Assembly (NCBI GenBank): GCA_946902985.2
Contig: OX336391.1
Span: 72,145,947 to 72,209,946 of the forward strand
Direction of reading: 5' to 3'
Origin: Meconema thalassinum
Lineage: Eukaryota; Arthropoda; Insecta; Orthoptera; Tettigoniidae
DNA: 64,000 nucleotides
Shown: piece after piece, positions 12,399 through 21,864 of the stretch
Layout: every line of letters begins with the position of its first letter
How positions within the stretch are numbered: the stretch's first letter is position 1
Made by a program: the position numbers and the translations under genes
The notes under the pieces: generated by a model
What the model saw: only the letters and a program-made list of their open reading frames with translations
Told to the model about the DNA's origin: nothing
Databases searched by the model: none

Positions 12399-13358
12399 TT
12401 AAACTGCATCATTATTTCGGCGCTCCCATGGTTCGCTTCTTCGATACGTTTTTAAATTGGCTGCATTGTAGACCGACATTGTTCCTGTGCTTAACTCTTT
12501 CACTCTGTATGCATTATTTCCTAGGTTTCTTACAATAGAATAGGGTCCTATGAACATTTCACAGAATTTGCTGAAGATCTTCTTCTCTGGATCCAATGTA
12601 GCGGGTCGTTTCACCAAAACGAGCTGGTTGATTTCTAGATCACGGAGAAATCTCTTATTTATCAATCGCCGTAATCTGCGATCTGCTTGTTTTCTCATGT
12701 AGGCTTTCGTTCTCTCTATTCGCAGGTCAGGTGCTACCATGGGATCTTGTGGGCAGTTAATGATGCTTTTCCACGTTCTCACTGGATACTCGTTTTTGTG
12801 TAAGACCATAGGGATCTGTCCTGTTGACTCGTGCCTGGTAGAATTCATACATGTCTCTACATCCTTAATTTTATCCACCCACTTATGATGTTTTTTGGGA
12901 ATGAAGATTCTCAAGTATGATGTCACACATTTTATTGCTCGCTCACTTGGATTAGCTTGGGCATGTCGGATACTGCTTAAAACGTGTTTTATACCCTTGT
13001 CCTCCATACCTTTCTTGAATTCGGCGCTTGTAAAATAGCTGCCATGGTCTGACAATATAAATTCTGGTTTTCCAAGGATTGGAATAACTCTATTTCGAAT
13101 ACGACTGAGTACTTGTTTTGATGTAGTTTTCTGAATGGGGCATAATACGACAAACTTAGAAAACACATCAATGCACACTAGCAAGTGACGGCAACCTCGC
13201 CTAACTTTCGGGATTGGACCGAAACAGTCCAGGGCCACTAGCTCGCAGGGTTTTTGAGGTAGCAATGCTCTCGGATACTGCCTCATTAAACAGTTATTGG
13301 GCTTTGTCCTCTGACAAGGATCACAAGTCGTAATGACGTCACATATAGTTGTTCTCAT
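12399..13358 (-). pseudogene. gypsy-like integrase, frame-broken from RNase H
   Basis: 319 codons. The Cys pair of the HHCC zinc domain is at residues 12 and 15 (CDPC). The catalytic triad is D44 (ALDCFGP), D104 (LSDHGS) and E139 (NPSERA), with the D/E spacing close to the D,D-35-E standard. A C-terminal part with VKRPATLDPEKKIFSKF and FIGPYSIV follows the usual GPY/F-like module. It inserts the cDNA into host DNA. The His pair of the zinc domain is encoded in this same frame upstream of the first Met, but the join to the RNase H frame is lost by a frameshift near 13,420-13,430. The first Met used here is therefore not a true start. Confidence 0.92.
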
Positions 13359-14187
13359 ACGTGGCCATGTAAATGTCTCTCCTATTGTCGCTTCGCATTT
13401 GTCTACTCCGACGTGTCCGTAACTTTCGTGTCAATCCTCGCTGTAAAGATGCAGGTACAAGTATGCGTAACTTGGTGTGGTCATTATCTACCCATTTGTG
13501 CAGCAAATTGTTGACATAAACATATCTTCCTTCTTTTGCTTTCGCTTCTCGAAATGCAGGTGTTCCTGTAGGTAGCTTCTTTCTGAAGTATTGAATTAAT
13601 AGCATCATCCATGGTTCCGCTTCCTGTTCTCGCTGTATCTCACGTAACTCCTCCAAGAATTCCCGGTCCTTCGGTGTTAACTCCAAGTGTTGTACCATCG
13701 CTGTTTCTTCAACATCAGGCTCTGGGTTCCTGATGAGTGCATCCGGGATCACGTTCATCTTCCCTGGGCAATGTTCAATCTCAATGCTAAACTGCGGAAT
13801 ATATATAGACCAACGTGTCACATGTTCGCTTGCCATCGACGTCTTAAACAAGAATGTTAGTGCTTTGTGATCAGTCCTGACAACAATGGGGTAACCATAA
13901 ATTATTCTTTTCCATTGTTGTAGCGCATGAAGGATGGCCAACAGCTCTAGTTCCGTTACAGTATAATTGCGCTCGTGCTTACGCAATTTTCGGCTGACAA
14001 ATGCCAAATATGTTTTATGTTGCAGGTTAGCTGGATCTTCTTGGTAGAGCATGGCACCTATACCGATTAGTGAAGCATCCGCTTGGATTATAAATTTGTG
14101 CTTGAAGTCTGGATATCCTAACTTAATGCAGTTTTCCAGTAGCTGTTTTGTTGCTTGGAACGCCTTCTCGCATTCCGCATTCCACAA
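13339..14187 (-). pseudogene. gypsy-like RNase H and linker, between a stop and a frameshift
   Basis: 282 codons in the same frame as the RT upstream, from which it is cut off by one TAA at 14,191-14,193. The RNase H catalytic residues are visible: D37 (IIQADASL), E79 (TVTELELL) and D106 (VRTDHKAL). The tether region includes the degenerate NVIPDALIR block. The last about 28 codons are out of frame with the homologous protein, because a frameshift lies just before the integrase zinc domain. The enzyme removes RNA from RNA:DNA hybrids. The leading codon is TTG, so this is a fragment of pol and not a gene with its own start. Confidence 0.92.
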
Positions 14188-14190
14188 CCA

Positions 14191-15849
14191 TTAATTATTC
14201 TTTTTTAGCATTTCCTGCATTGGAGCTACAGTCTCCGTGTAACCTGGACAGTTTTCTTTAAAGAATCCCGTTACGCCTAAGGAAGCCCGAATGTGCTTGA
14301 CTCTCGTTGGTGTAGGGAAATTCTTTATCGCTTCGATCTTAGCTGGGTTTGGCTTCACTCCCTCCTTGTCAATGATGTGACCCAAATATAAGATCTCGCT
14401 CTTGAAGAAATGCGATTTCTTCAGATTTACTTTGAAATTTGATGCATTAAGGTTGCCTAATACTTTATATAAATTTTCCATGTGAATTTCATTGTTGTCG
14501 GATGCCAGCAGAATGTCATCAATGTAGCGCACAGTCATCTCCTTAACTTCCTCGGTTAGATTTCGATCCAGGGCTCGGATTAAAGCACAGCCCGCTGTTT
14601 TGACTCCGAAAGGCATTCGGACGAAGCAGAACGTTTGGTTATCGAATAAGAAGCCAGTTAGAAGCTGTGACTTCCCATCCAATTCAATATGGTGGAAACT
14701 GGACGTCAAATCAACTGATGAATAAATGCTCTTGTTCTTAAAGCCTTTTAGTACGTCTCTGATAAATGGCGCTCTGTCATACTCAGGAAAAATGGGTCTC
14801 ATGTTGAGATTTCTGGCATCTAAACAAAGTCTAATAGATCCATTTGGTTTTGTGACTGCCAAAATCGCATTTAGATAAGGTGTAGGTGTCTTCCTTATCA
14901 CTCCAGCTTGTAACATCTCATCTATAATGACCTTGACTTGACCACGATATTTTTCCGGAATTGGGTACAATCTACTTTTGAAAGGTGACCAATCCTCGAC
15001 TTGCATTGAATATTTGAAATTTAATATTTTTCCAGGTACTGTATCGAATACTGCTTTGTGCTTCCTTAAAATCTCTTCCAATTGTTTTCTATGTTCACTC
15101 CCAAGTTGAATGTCATTGAGCCGCTCCTGTAGTAACTCTTCAAATTGTGCATCACTGTCATCTCCTTCTGTTAATAAAGACCATATCTCCTGGGATTCAC
15201 TCTCCTCATCTAGTTCCACAACAGCTCCTTCTATGATGTTATCTTCTGTCTTTCGTATCTCCTCTTCCATCTCTTCCGATATTGCTTCCAATGACCAAGA
15301 ATTTACATCTCTACCGGTAGTGATTTCATCCATATGCAATCCCACGTTCTTCAGTTGATCATACTCTCTAAAACTGACTGTATTCTTGTGCAAATCTATC
15401 ACTGCTTGATAGTCACAAATGAAATTTGCTCCAAGAATTACATTGAAATTCATCTTTGCCATGATAATGAATGTTTGCCCAAAAGTGTATTCCAATATGT
15501 TCAGCTCTAAGTATGCCTGACGTTTACAAGTGACGGTGCGTTCAGGAATAACACCCCTCACTTTGAGTTGTGGTACGGGAATCACAGGAATATTCTGACT
15601 CCGTCCCAACTCTCGAACCAAGACCTCCGATACCAGACTGATCTGCGACCCCGTATCCAATAAACATCTTATATTAATTCCACCAATCCTCGCGTAAATA
15701 ATGGGTAACTGCCTAATTTCATCGTTCCGTGGTTTCACCGTCTCCTCCAGGCAATCTTCTGGCAAAGCAATCCATTCTTGTATGTTCGCTACTATCCATC
15801 CATCTTCAACTTCCAACTGTTGCGTTTGTAGACTGTCTCCTTCATCCAA
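14191..15849 (-). CDS. pol: gypsy-like protease-reverse transcriptase (pol, 5' part)
   Basis: 552 codons. An aspartic protease has its active site DTGS at residues 65-68 and an ILGANF block near 139. RT runs from about 285 to 500, with the first catalytic Asp at D380 (YSSVDLTSSF), RMPFG at 411-415, and YIDD at 442-445. An acidic spacer of about 90 residues separates the two. There is no ATG at the front; the frame is -1 relative to gag and is most likely entered by ribosomal frameshifting at 15,855-15,861. The TAA that ends it lies inside the RT-RNase H connection, so it is a disabling mutation and not the natural end of pol. Confidence 0.93.
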   Translation of the reverse strand: MDEGDSLQTQQLEVEDGWIVANIQEWIALPEDCLEETVKPRNDEIRQLPIIYARIGGINIRCLLDTGSQISLVSEVLVRELGRSQNIPVIPVPQLKVRGVIPERTVTCKRQAYLELNILEYTFGQTFIIMAKMNFNVILGANFICDYQAVIDLHKNTVSFREYDQLKNVGLHMDEITTGRDVNSWSLEAISEEMEEEIRKTEDNIIEGAVVELDEESESQEIWSLLTEGDDSDAQFEELLQERLNDIQLGSEHRKQLEEILRKHKAVFDTVPGKILNFKYSMQVEDWSPFKSRLYPIPEKYRGQVKVIIDEMLQAGVIRKTPTPYLNAILAVTKPNGSIRLCLDARNLNMRPIFPEYDRAPFIRDVLKGFKNKSIYSSVDLTSSFHHIELDGKSQLLTGFLFDNQTFCFVRMPFGVKTAGCALIRALDRNLTEEVKEMTVRYIDDILLASDNNEIHMENLYKVLGNLNASNFKVNLKKSHFFKSEILYLGHIIDKEGVKPNPAKIEAIKNFPTPTRVKHIRASLGVTGFFKENCPGYTETVAPMQEMLKKNN

Positions 15850-15851
15850 AT

Positions 15852-17081
15852 TTAGTTTTTTTTAGCTCCGCTGCGACTCCCGTCATCCTTTTGTCGCCCA
15901 CGCCCCTGGCATTCCTCTTGTCTCAGTAGAATTCCAGCTTCCTCAGTATGTGTGTCTGGATTCTTCATGTTCCCAATGGCTTTCTCCCATCGTCCTTGCT
16001 CTCCACCTTGACTAGCGTGTAATTCCTCTAGGTAATTTTGTGATTGAGCGTGCCTATCATCCCAGTCATTTCGATAATTACATGCCTCTCCTTGATTTTG
16101 ATTTCTCCTGCCTTTCCATCTTTGATTCCCATTGTAATTACCGTATCTTCCATAAGGCCCCTCATTTCTTCGATTTTCACGCCATTGCTGATACCCTCTC
16201 TGTTGATATCTATTGTTGCCTTGATATGACCTATTGTTATAGTTATTCTCGTTACGCTGGTACGGTCTGTTTTCTACCTCTTCCTGATTTCGCCTAGGTG
16301 TGGATGTGCTTGTATTTGTACCCTGCGTTTTAGTGTTCCCCTGTTTTGGTTTTACGACCTCTGTCGTATTTACTAACTCCAGTTGTCTTCCTCCTCTATA
16401 CTGATTATGAGATGTAGTCTCATCTATCTGGCGTAATATCTGTTCTGCATGTAAGGCCGTACTAACGTTCGCTGTGACTAGTACTTGTTGCACGTTGACT
16501 GGTAATTGCCGCGCTATAGTCATCACCAGATCCGCTTCATTTAAAGGGTAATCAAGGTCGCGAAATTTTAGCATTTGCATGTTAAAGAAATCTGAGTATT
16601 TCGTTTGCTGGGTAGTTTGGTATTTCCTAGAGTAAAGCTCCATTCTTAAACTCTGTTGCAATGCCGGCGACCAGTATTTGCGCAGAAACGCGATTTTAAA
16701 ATCTGCCATAGTTCCAAATGTATATTTGAAGCTTAAAAACCATGTAAGGACATTTCCTGATAAAAATCTCTCCATCATCCTTAACCTACGTGCTTCAGGT
16801 ACCCCAGTGTCATTGTAATGATCTTCAATTTCTTTAATAAAGGCTTTAGGTGTCACCCCTGAATTCTCCGTGTACTTCAGCGGTTTATAATCGTTCGAGC
16901 GAATTACTTGGATAAGTTGCGTGGGCTGATGACCGTCCTGTGGCGTGGAACTCCTTTCAATATTCTTGCGAAACCCCTCCGTGTTTGTCGTTAATGGGCT
17001 CTCTGTCTGAGTTTGACTTCCTGCTGTGCTCGTCCCCTCCGGGCTGTTTGAGTCGTCCTGCTTATCTTTCATTGTTCCCAT
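15852..17081 (-). CDS. gag: gypsy-like Gag (capsid plus basic tail)
   Basis: 409 codons starting ATG directly after the TAA of the upstream ORF. Residues about 60-225 form a capsid-type domain of the retrotransposon gag family (IEDHYNDTGVP, GNVLTWFLSFK, FLRKYW, YSDFFNMQMLKFRDLDYP). Residues about 245-350 are rich in Arg, Asn, Gly, Tyr and Gln (RSYQGNNRYQQRGYQQW), a basic RNA-binding tail with no CCHC zinc knuckle. Gag assembles the particle and packages RNA. Its stop lies on the frameshift heptamer. The first about 50 residues are Ser/Thr/Gln-rich and probably disordered. The frame appears intact. Confidence 0.9.
   Translation of the reverse strand: MGTMKDKQDDSNSPEGTSTAGSQTQTESPLTTNTEGFRKNIERSSTPQDGHQPTQLIQVIRSNDYKPLKYTENSGVTPKAFIKEIEDHYNDTGVPEARRLRMMERFLSGNVLTWFLSFKYTFGTMADFKIAFLRKYWSPALQQSLRMELYSRKYQTTQQTKYSDFFNMQMLKFRDLDYPLNEADLVMTIARQLPVNVQQVLVTANVSTALHAEQILRQIDETTSHNQYRGGRQLELVNTTEVVKPKQGNTKTQGTNTSTSTPRRNQEEVENRPYQRNENNYNNRSYQGNNRYQQRGYQQWRENRRNEGPYGRYGNYNGNQRWKGRRNQNQGEACNYRNDWDDRHAQSQNYLEELHASQGGEQGRWEKAIGNMKNPDTHTEEAGILLRQEECQGRGRQKDDGSRSGAKKN
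15855..15861 (-). promoter_or_regulatory. -1 ribosomal frameshift slippery heptamer A AAA AAC
   Basis: On the coding strand the gag frame reads GCT AAA AAA AAC TAA, so the heptamer A-AAA-AAC sits in the X XXY YYZ phase and is followed at once by the gag stop. A -1 slip leads straight into the pol frame, which is open from this point. A-AAA-AAC is one of the established strong -1 sites. Any stimulatory structure downstream would lie in the first part of pol; I did not identify one by eye. Confidence 0.85.
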
Positions 17082-18293
17082 TTAAAATATCGAGGATTGT
17101 TCTATCGACCTCATTTCAGCTTTAATGATCCTGTATGTTTGTTCTTTAAGTTTACTCTTAATTTCTTGTTCTAATGCTTGAATACGAGTATGATTTTCGC
17201 CTACTGTCTTAAGGATGGTTGATCTTTCCTCTTTAGAATCGATATTCATTTTTCGCCAATCTTTTCTTATTTGCTCCTTAATTGTGCTTACTTTCTCCTC
17301 AATCTGGCTCTTAGTGTCATCCTGATTGCTTTCTATCTGGCTTTTCATTTCTTCCAATCTCGCGCTATTTTCGTCGATGGTACTCTTTAATTGATCCTGA
17401 TCCGCTTCTAGGCTTTTCCATTGCTCCGCTGATTTTATTTCGAGACGGTCCATATCTTTAATTATGCCGGATATATTTTCATCTACTGCTGATAATTGAT
17501 GTTGAATGACCTTGCCGCTTTTTTCCATTTCCTTAAATCGTCCTTCCAACTTATCCTGAGCTATCTTGACCTCGCTCGTACTCATAGCGCATGCTAGTTC
17601 AATTTGCTCTAATTTACCTAACACCGTTTCATCCAGAATGCTAAGTTTTTGATCAAATATAATTTCCATTTTCTTAATCTGATCTAATTGTTTTTCCTTG
17701 TTTTTACTAACATCTAGGGCCAGCAATACCATCTGTTGATTAGTGTGATCCTTCATCTCTGCGGTTAACGAAGCTAATTGGTTCGTGTTTTTAACATTCT
17801 GTGCCTCTAACTGCGAAATTATAGTGTCATTGATTTCACTTTTTAATAATCTAGCTTGTTCCGCCTGATATTCATTTTGTTCAATCCTACTATTGTTTAA
17901 TTGTGTCCGCAATGATTCACTTTGTTCAGATAGTTTAGTTTTTAGTGATTCACTCTGCTCAGACAATTTGTTTATAGACTCACTTTGTTCTAACATACTA
18001 TTGTTTAGTGATTCACTTTGTTCGGATAATTTCGCGTTTAATGCTTCACTTTGTTCTAACACACTATTGTTTATTTGTTCAGATAATTTCGCGTTTAATG
18101 ATCCGCTCTGTTCTGATAGTTTAGTGTTTAATGATTCACTCTGTTCAGATAGTTTAGTGTTTAATGATTCACTCTGTTCAGATAGTTTCGTGTTTAGTGA
18201 TTCACTCTGTTCCGCCAATTTAGTGTCCAACAATTCCTGTGTCCTCCTAGCGGCACTTTCAATGATTTCTTGAATCTGTTCTACTGTTGCCAT
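17082..18293 (-). CDS. Coiled-coil protein of the gypsy-like element, upstream of gag
   Basis: 403 codons from MATVEQ to a TAA that touches the gag ATG. I chose this Met because it has A at -3 and G at +4 and opens the coil; an in-frame Met at 18,371 adds 26 residues unlike coiled coil and has a weaker context. About residues 25-135 are 11-residue repeats of the type SLNTKLSEQSE; the rest, to residue about 395, is Glu/Lys/Gln-rich heptad-like helix. No catalytic or zinc motif is seen. It lies where a Gag N-terminal extension would lie, in the same frame as gag, so it could be a separate structural protein, a Gag extension made by readthrough, or one gag split by a late stop mutation. Function unknown. 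Confidence 0.85.
   Translation of the reverse strand: MATVEQIQEIIESAARRTQELLDTKLAEQSESLNTKLSEQSESLNTKLSEQSESLNTKLSEQSGSLNAKLSEQINNSVLEQSEALNAKLSEQSESLNNSMLEQSESINKLSEQSESLKTKLSEQSESLRTQLNNSRIEQNEYQAEQARLLKSEINDTIISQLEAQNVKNTNQLASLTAEMKDHTNQQMVLLALDVSKNKEKQLDQIKKMEIIFDQKLSILDETVLGKLEQIELACAMSTSEVKIAQDKLEGRFKEMEKSGKVIQHQLSAVDENISGIIKDMDRLEIKSAEQWKSLEADQDQLKSTIDENSARLEEMKSQIESNQDDTKSQIEEKVSTIKEQIRKDWRKMNIDSKEERSTILKTVGENHTRIQALEQEIKSKLKEQTYRIIKAEMRSIEQSSIF
17885..18235 (-). repeat. 33-bp coding minisatellite in the coiled-coil ORF
   Basis: About ten imperfect 33-bp copies (on + of the type GATTCACTCTGTTCAGATAG) encode the 11-residue units. The third bases and a few residues vary between copies, and some copies are shortened or enlarged by whole codons, so the frame is kept throughout. 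Confidence 0.9.
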
Positions 18294-19001
18294 GTTATAT
18301 ATTTTATATGAGACATTAGGGAAATGGCATAAAGCAATGCCCCCTGACACACACACACAATCCCAATGCACATTTAATTCCTTTACCCTACTCAGTTCAT
18401 TTATAATTTACATTTAATCCCACTAGTCAATCGCATTTCTGAGTGGTTCTAATTTTACTCAATTTAATTTAAACCCAAACACATATTCAGTCATTAAATT
18501 GTTATCCTGATCTGATATTAACACTGACTAATTAACAAAGTATTAATTGTCATTTAAGGCTACCAGCCTCCTAACATTTTCATGAGTTTGACTTTCTAAA
18601 CAAATCTAGTTTTAACTTTAATCATTGGGCGCCCGGTATCACGTATATTACTTTTACTTTAATTCAATAGACAAAAACGTGAACCGTATTTTACATTGCA
18701 AACTCCTGATTTTAATTTATATTTCACACAGTTGGCGGTATCCTCTTCGCCTAAATTACTTTTAATAAAATATCACTTTCCGGTGATTAAAATACTGACA
18801 TATCTGCCTCCACTTGTGGCATGTGAGTTTCATTCAAATACGCCAACTAAATGTGTTCCAGCAGCGAACCAGCAACAAAAATACACCTTCATTGTTGCGT
18901 CAGTTTGTAAACCCAACTACGCTTACATTGACATGTGCAATTTCTTTGCCGCTACACCACAGTGAACCGCCCCACGCTTGGCCACGCCAGTTTACCTCCT
19001 A
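18294..19001 (-). other. 5' leader of the gypsy-like element, candidate primer-binding site
   Basis: Untranslated stretch between the 5' LTR and the coiled-coil ORF. On the minus strand, 12 nt after the LTR end, the sequence reads TGGCGTGGCC (18,980-18,989). It starts with the TGG that pairs with a tRNA CCA end; which tRNA is unclear and the offset is longer than usual. Short open frames on the plus strand here have no support. Confidence 0.45.
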
Positions 19002-21770
19002 TGAACCCTTTAGTATTGCAGTGTTTATATGCAATAATCTTGATCAAGGGGTCGCGCTCAGTTCATAGTGTGATGTTTACGTTCGCCAAACAACATGCTC
19101 TACTGAGGCAAGGGTCATAGGATTAAAACTATAATTAAGAAAAGAAGTGACAAGACGTAAAATAATAACATAATTTCATGACTATTAGTGCAAAAAAATG
19201 AATATAGACAACAACCATAAAAAATATTCCTCCCTGAATCTTCCCATGACAGAAATATCTATCAACGTTGAGGAGTTAGACAGATCTCCTCCTCATAAAA
19301 ATCTGGATCCAAGTTCCACTAACTTGCATTGGGATTTTATGTACGCGTAATGACTAACTACGAGGACTGAGTACTTGGATGACTGTTCGTTTACATCGGG
19401 TAATAGCCACGATGCTTACGAACTATCATCTCGTAAATCAACGTTTATGGATATAGGACACAACACTAATAAAAACCCTTAAAATCAATGCTGACACACA
19501 ATCTAAAATCTAATATTTACAGGAATCTCCCTCGAGACCCTCCTTCAGTGCGATGACGCATCTGACAAATGAGCTGCCAACGCGGCCAATTGCTCAATAC
19601 ACAAAGAAGGAAAAGACACCATCGCACGTGACTGCATGGGTCACTAATACGGAACATAAACATGGAATGAAACCAACTACAACAAAAGCCTCATCGGCTG
19701 AGATTACCTTATAAGAACAAAAATGCACGTTAAGCTAACGCTTCGGAGATTATAGTGATTCGTAGGCAACTCCCATTTATTTAAACAATTTTATCATCGA
19801 TCAGTTCTTGTTCTGTATTTCAAGTAACTTTACGGAGCCAACAAGCACTCCACTAATGACCTCGATGCAATCCTTTCAGCCCGCCTTGTGAAAACAGCTT
19901 CCCCCTTGCTCAACTATTGTCATCGTCCAGCTCCAGTGTGTAAAAATAACTTGACCAACTGTCCCGTTATCTCGTAGAATCAACAGCAACAAATCTCAAC
20001 CACATAAACATATGGTAAGACATTAATCGATATAGCCACATATGTTCTCGCAAGGTAACGATATGGGCTTGGCACCAAGCTGACAGAAATCAGTCTACGC
20101 TGAAATTCCCGCTTGTAATGACCAACGAAATACACACACACACACTGCTGGGAATGACATAACACATTTCACACAGGTCGGTTGAATCAGATGCTCACAA
20201 TCTATTTAAGAATATAAAAACCTACGAGAGAGCTGACTGCTCCTCGCCACAATTCACATTGCTCCAACGGCAATAAACGCACTGAATCTGATCAATAATA
20301 AACATTACAAAGATAAATTTACCCTCCAATCTACTGTATGATTATATTAATTCAGTCCTACTTCTGAAACACAATATATCTCCGAGAGACGTTTCTTAAC
20401 CGCATTGCGTGCACATATGCAAACACGGTTGTCCACATAGCCACGTTAGTTAATACAAACAAACAAGAACTTACGACTATGAAAAATTGTACGAGCTGTT
20501 TCCATGCAAAAGGTGTGTCAGACCAAAACTAAATACACTACGTTAATCAACACAAGCAAGATATTTACAAACAAAATATGTCCCATATACCATAAGTTAA
20601 CTGGTCAGATAATAAGAATATTATTCAGTACTCATCCTCGGCTAGTCACCGTCAACGAACATCTGCAGCCATCTCCCTACTTAATGCTGCTTAGCTCATC
20701 TCAAACATCTCGACGGAGTGTTGACAGTTCCAAACTTCTTCCAGGATAAGCGATGTCATCTCTCGAGCTGATGCAAAAAGTTATAGATTATTACACATTC
20801 GATATCTGACTACTAAATTCACCGTTTTAGGTACTTATTTCCCCAGAACAGTCTGTTGGCGAATTGTCGATGATACTGTCCCTACAAAATAGTACTGTGA
20901 CTATCTATCACACTGAATTTACAACACATTTGTATTAATAAAAATCTGTGTCCTCATGACACGCAAAGTACAAGTGCCTACGTCCTTAGACGCGCAAAAT
21001 GTAATAATAACTTGTGTCCTCCGACACACAAAATGTAGTGATAACCTACGTCCTCAGACGCACACAATGTAATAATAACCTACGTCCTCAGACGCACAAA
21101 TTGTAATAATATTTCTTGGCTCTTCACGCCACTTATAAATGAACTGGCCCTAGGTATCGATAGGGGGGGAGGGGAAATTATATAAAAATTTCTCAAAATA
21201 ATAGTGGTACAGGAATGAAACAAATATCACTGAACTCGTAAAATTGCGCAGGTCAAGAATATGCCCATTAATTCTAGAATCGATCGTAGAGATGTTGTCT
21301 AGCTGATCTCTTGCATTAATGCTAGCTATCGCGTGCCCAAGCTAGACTTGGCGCGTTCGTAAGCATTCATCTCTCATTGGTTTAACTTTTTCGTTAACTT
21401 CGCGGTTTTTATCAGGCCTCGGCCTCGTAGGAGTGTCCAGTAGTACCATCAGCCACTCACGTTACTGCATGATATTTTTTTTAGGTGCGAATAGTACAAT
21501 GAACATGCCATAAGCGTGTCTCACCACGCGTCCCTTCTATTTTGAGGTAGCCACCACCTGTCCTTCTGAAACATTGCTAGGCTCTTTCTTTCCACAATCC
21601 TTAAGTATTTAGCATTTTGTCAAACTGCTGCAGGTATGACCCCGCGGTCTCCAACAAATGCTTGAAGTTTCCTCATCTTCGTCTGGCTATTTCATGACGC
21701 TGGTGGAAATATTAATTAATTGGAGAAATAAAACCTCGAATCATTTATCCATCAGAGGATAAAGGGTTCA
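19002..21770 (-). repeat. 5' LTR of the gypsy-like element, intact
   Basis: 2,769 bp, TG...CA, uninterrupted. It serves as the empty-site reference for the insertion in the other LTR. It would contain the element's promoter and polyadenylation signals on the minus strand, but I cannot place U3/R/U5 by eye. A C/G-type homopolymer run near 21,163-21,176 differs in length from the other copy, as expected for slippage. Confidence 0.95.
20945..21115. repeat. Hairpin-forming tandem repeats in the 5' LTR
   Basis: Second copy of the array at 11,258-11,430. Units and stems are kept, with a few changes in spacer or loop (TTCC versus CTCC in the third unit) and one stem-edge change in the fourth unit. 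Confidence 0.8.
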
Positions 21771-21824
21771 ACATATAAAGGATGTTCATTTGTTCGTCTT
21801 TTATGCGTTCATAAACCATTCATC

Positions 21825-21829
<5 letters not shown>

Positions 21830-21862
<33 letters not shown>
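21830..21862. repeat. (AT)n microsatellite right of the LTR element
   Basis: About 16 uninterrupted AT units, 60 bp outside the right LTR. Confidence 0.9.

Positions 21863-21864
<2 letters not shown>

Larger units (their letters stand above)
7345..21770 (-). mobile_element. Ty3/gypsy-like LTR retrotransposon, nearly complete
   Basis: Two direct LTRs of about 2.77 kb bound a 6.9-kb interior. Read on the minus strand, the interior encodes a coiled-coil ORF, gag, then protease-RT-RNase H-integrase. Integrase after RNase H is the Ty3/gypsy order. LTRs start TGAA and end TTCA on the plus strand. Over the first 450 bp the two LTRs differ by about 7 substitutions and 2 small indels, so insertion is fairly recent. 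No env-like ORF is seen. Lesions visible in the coding part are one in-frame stop and one frameshift. The left LTR carries a later 1,968-bp insertion. I do not assign a named clade. Confidence 0.95.

Noticed and set aside
15110..15358. Ser-rich plus-strand frame over pol
   Set aside because: Antisense shadow of the protease-RT frame, which has clear catalytic motifs.
17893..18273. 126-codon plus-strand frame with SLCSDSLVFND repeats
   Set aside because: It is the antisense of the coiled-coil hendecads; the repeat period makes several frames open.
7340..21776. Exact target-site duplication for the gypsy-like element
   Set aside because: Left flank TATAT and right flank ACATAT do not match exactly; the left side lies in a microsatellite, so the duplication cannot be claimed.
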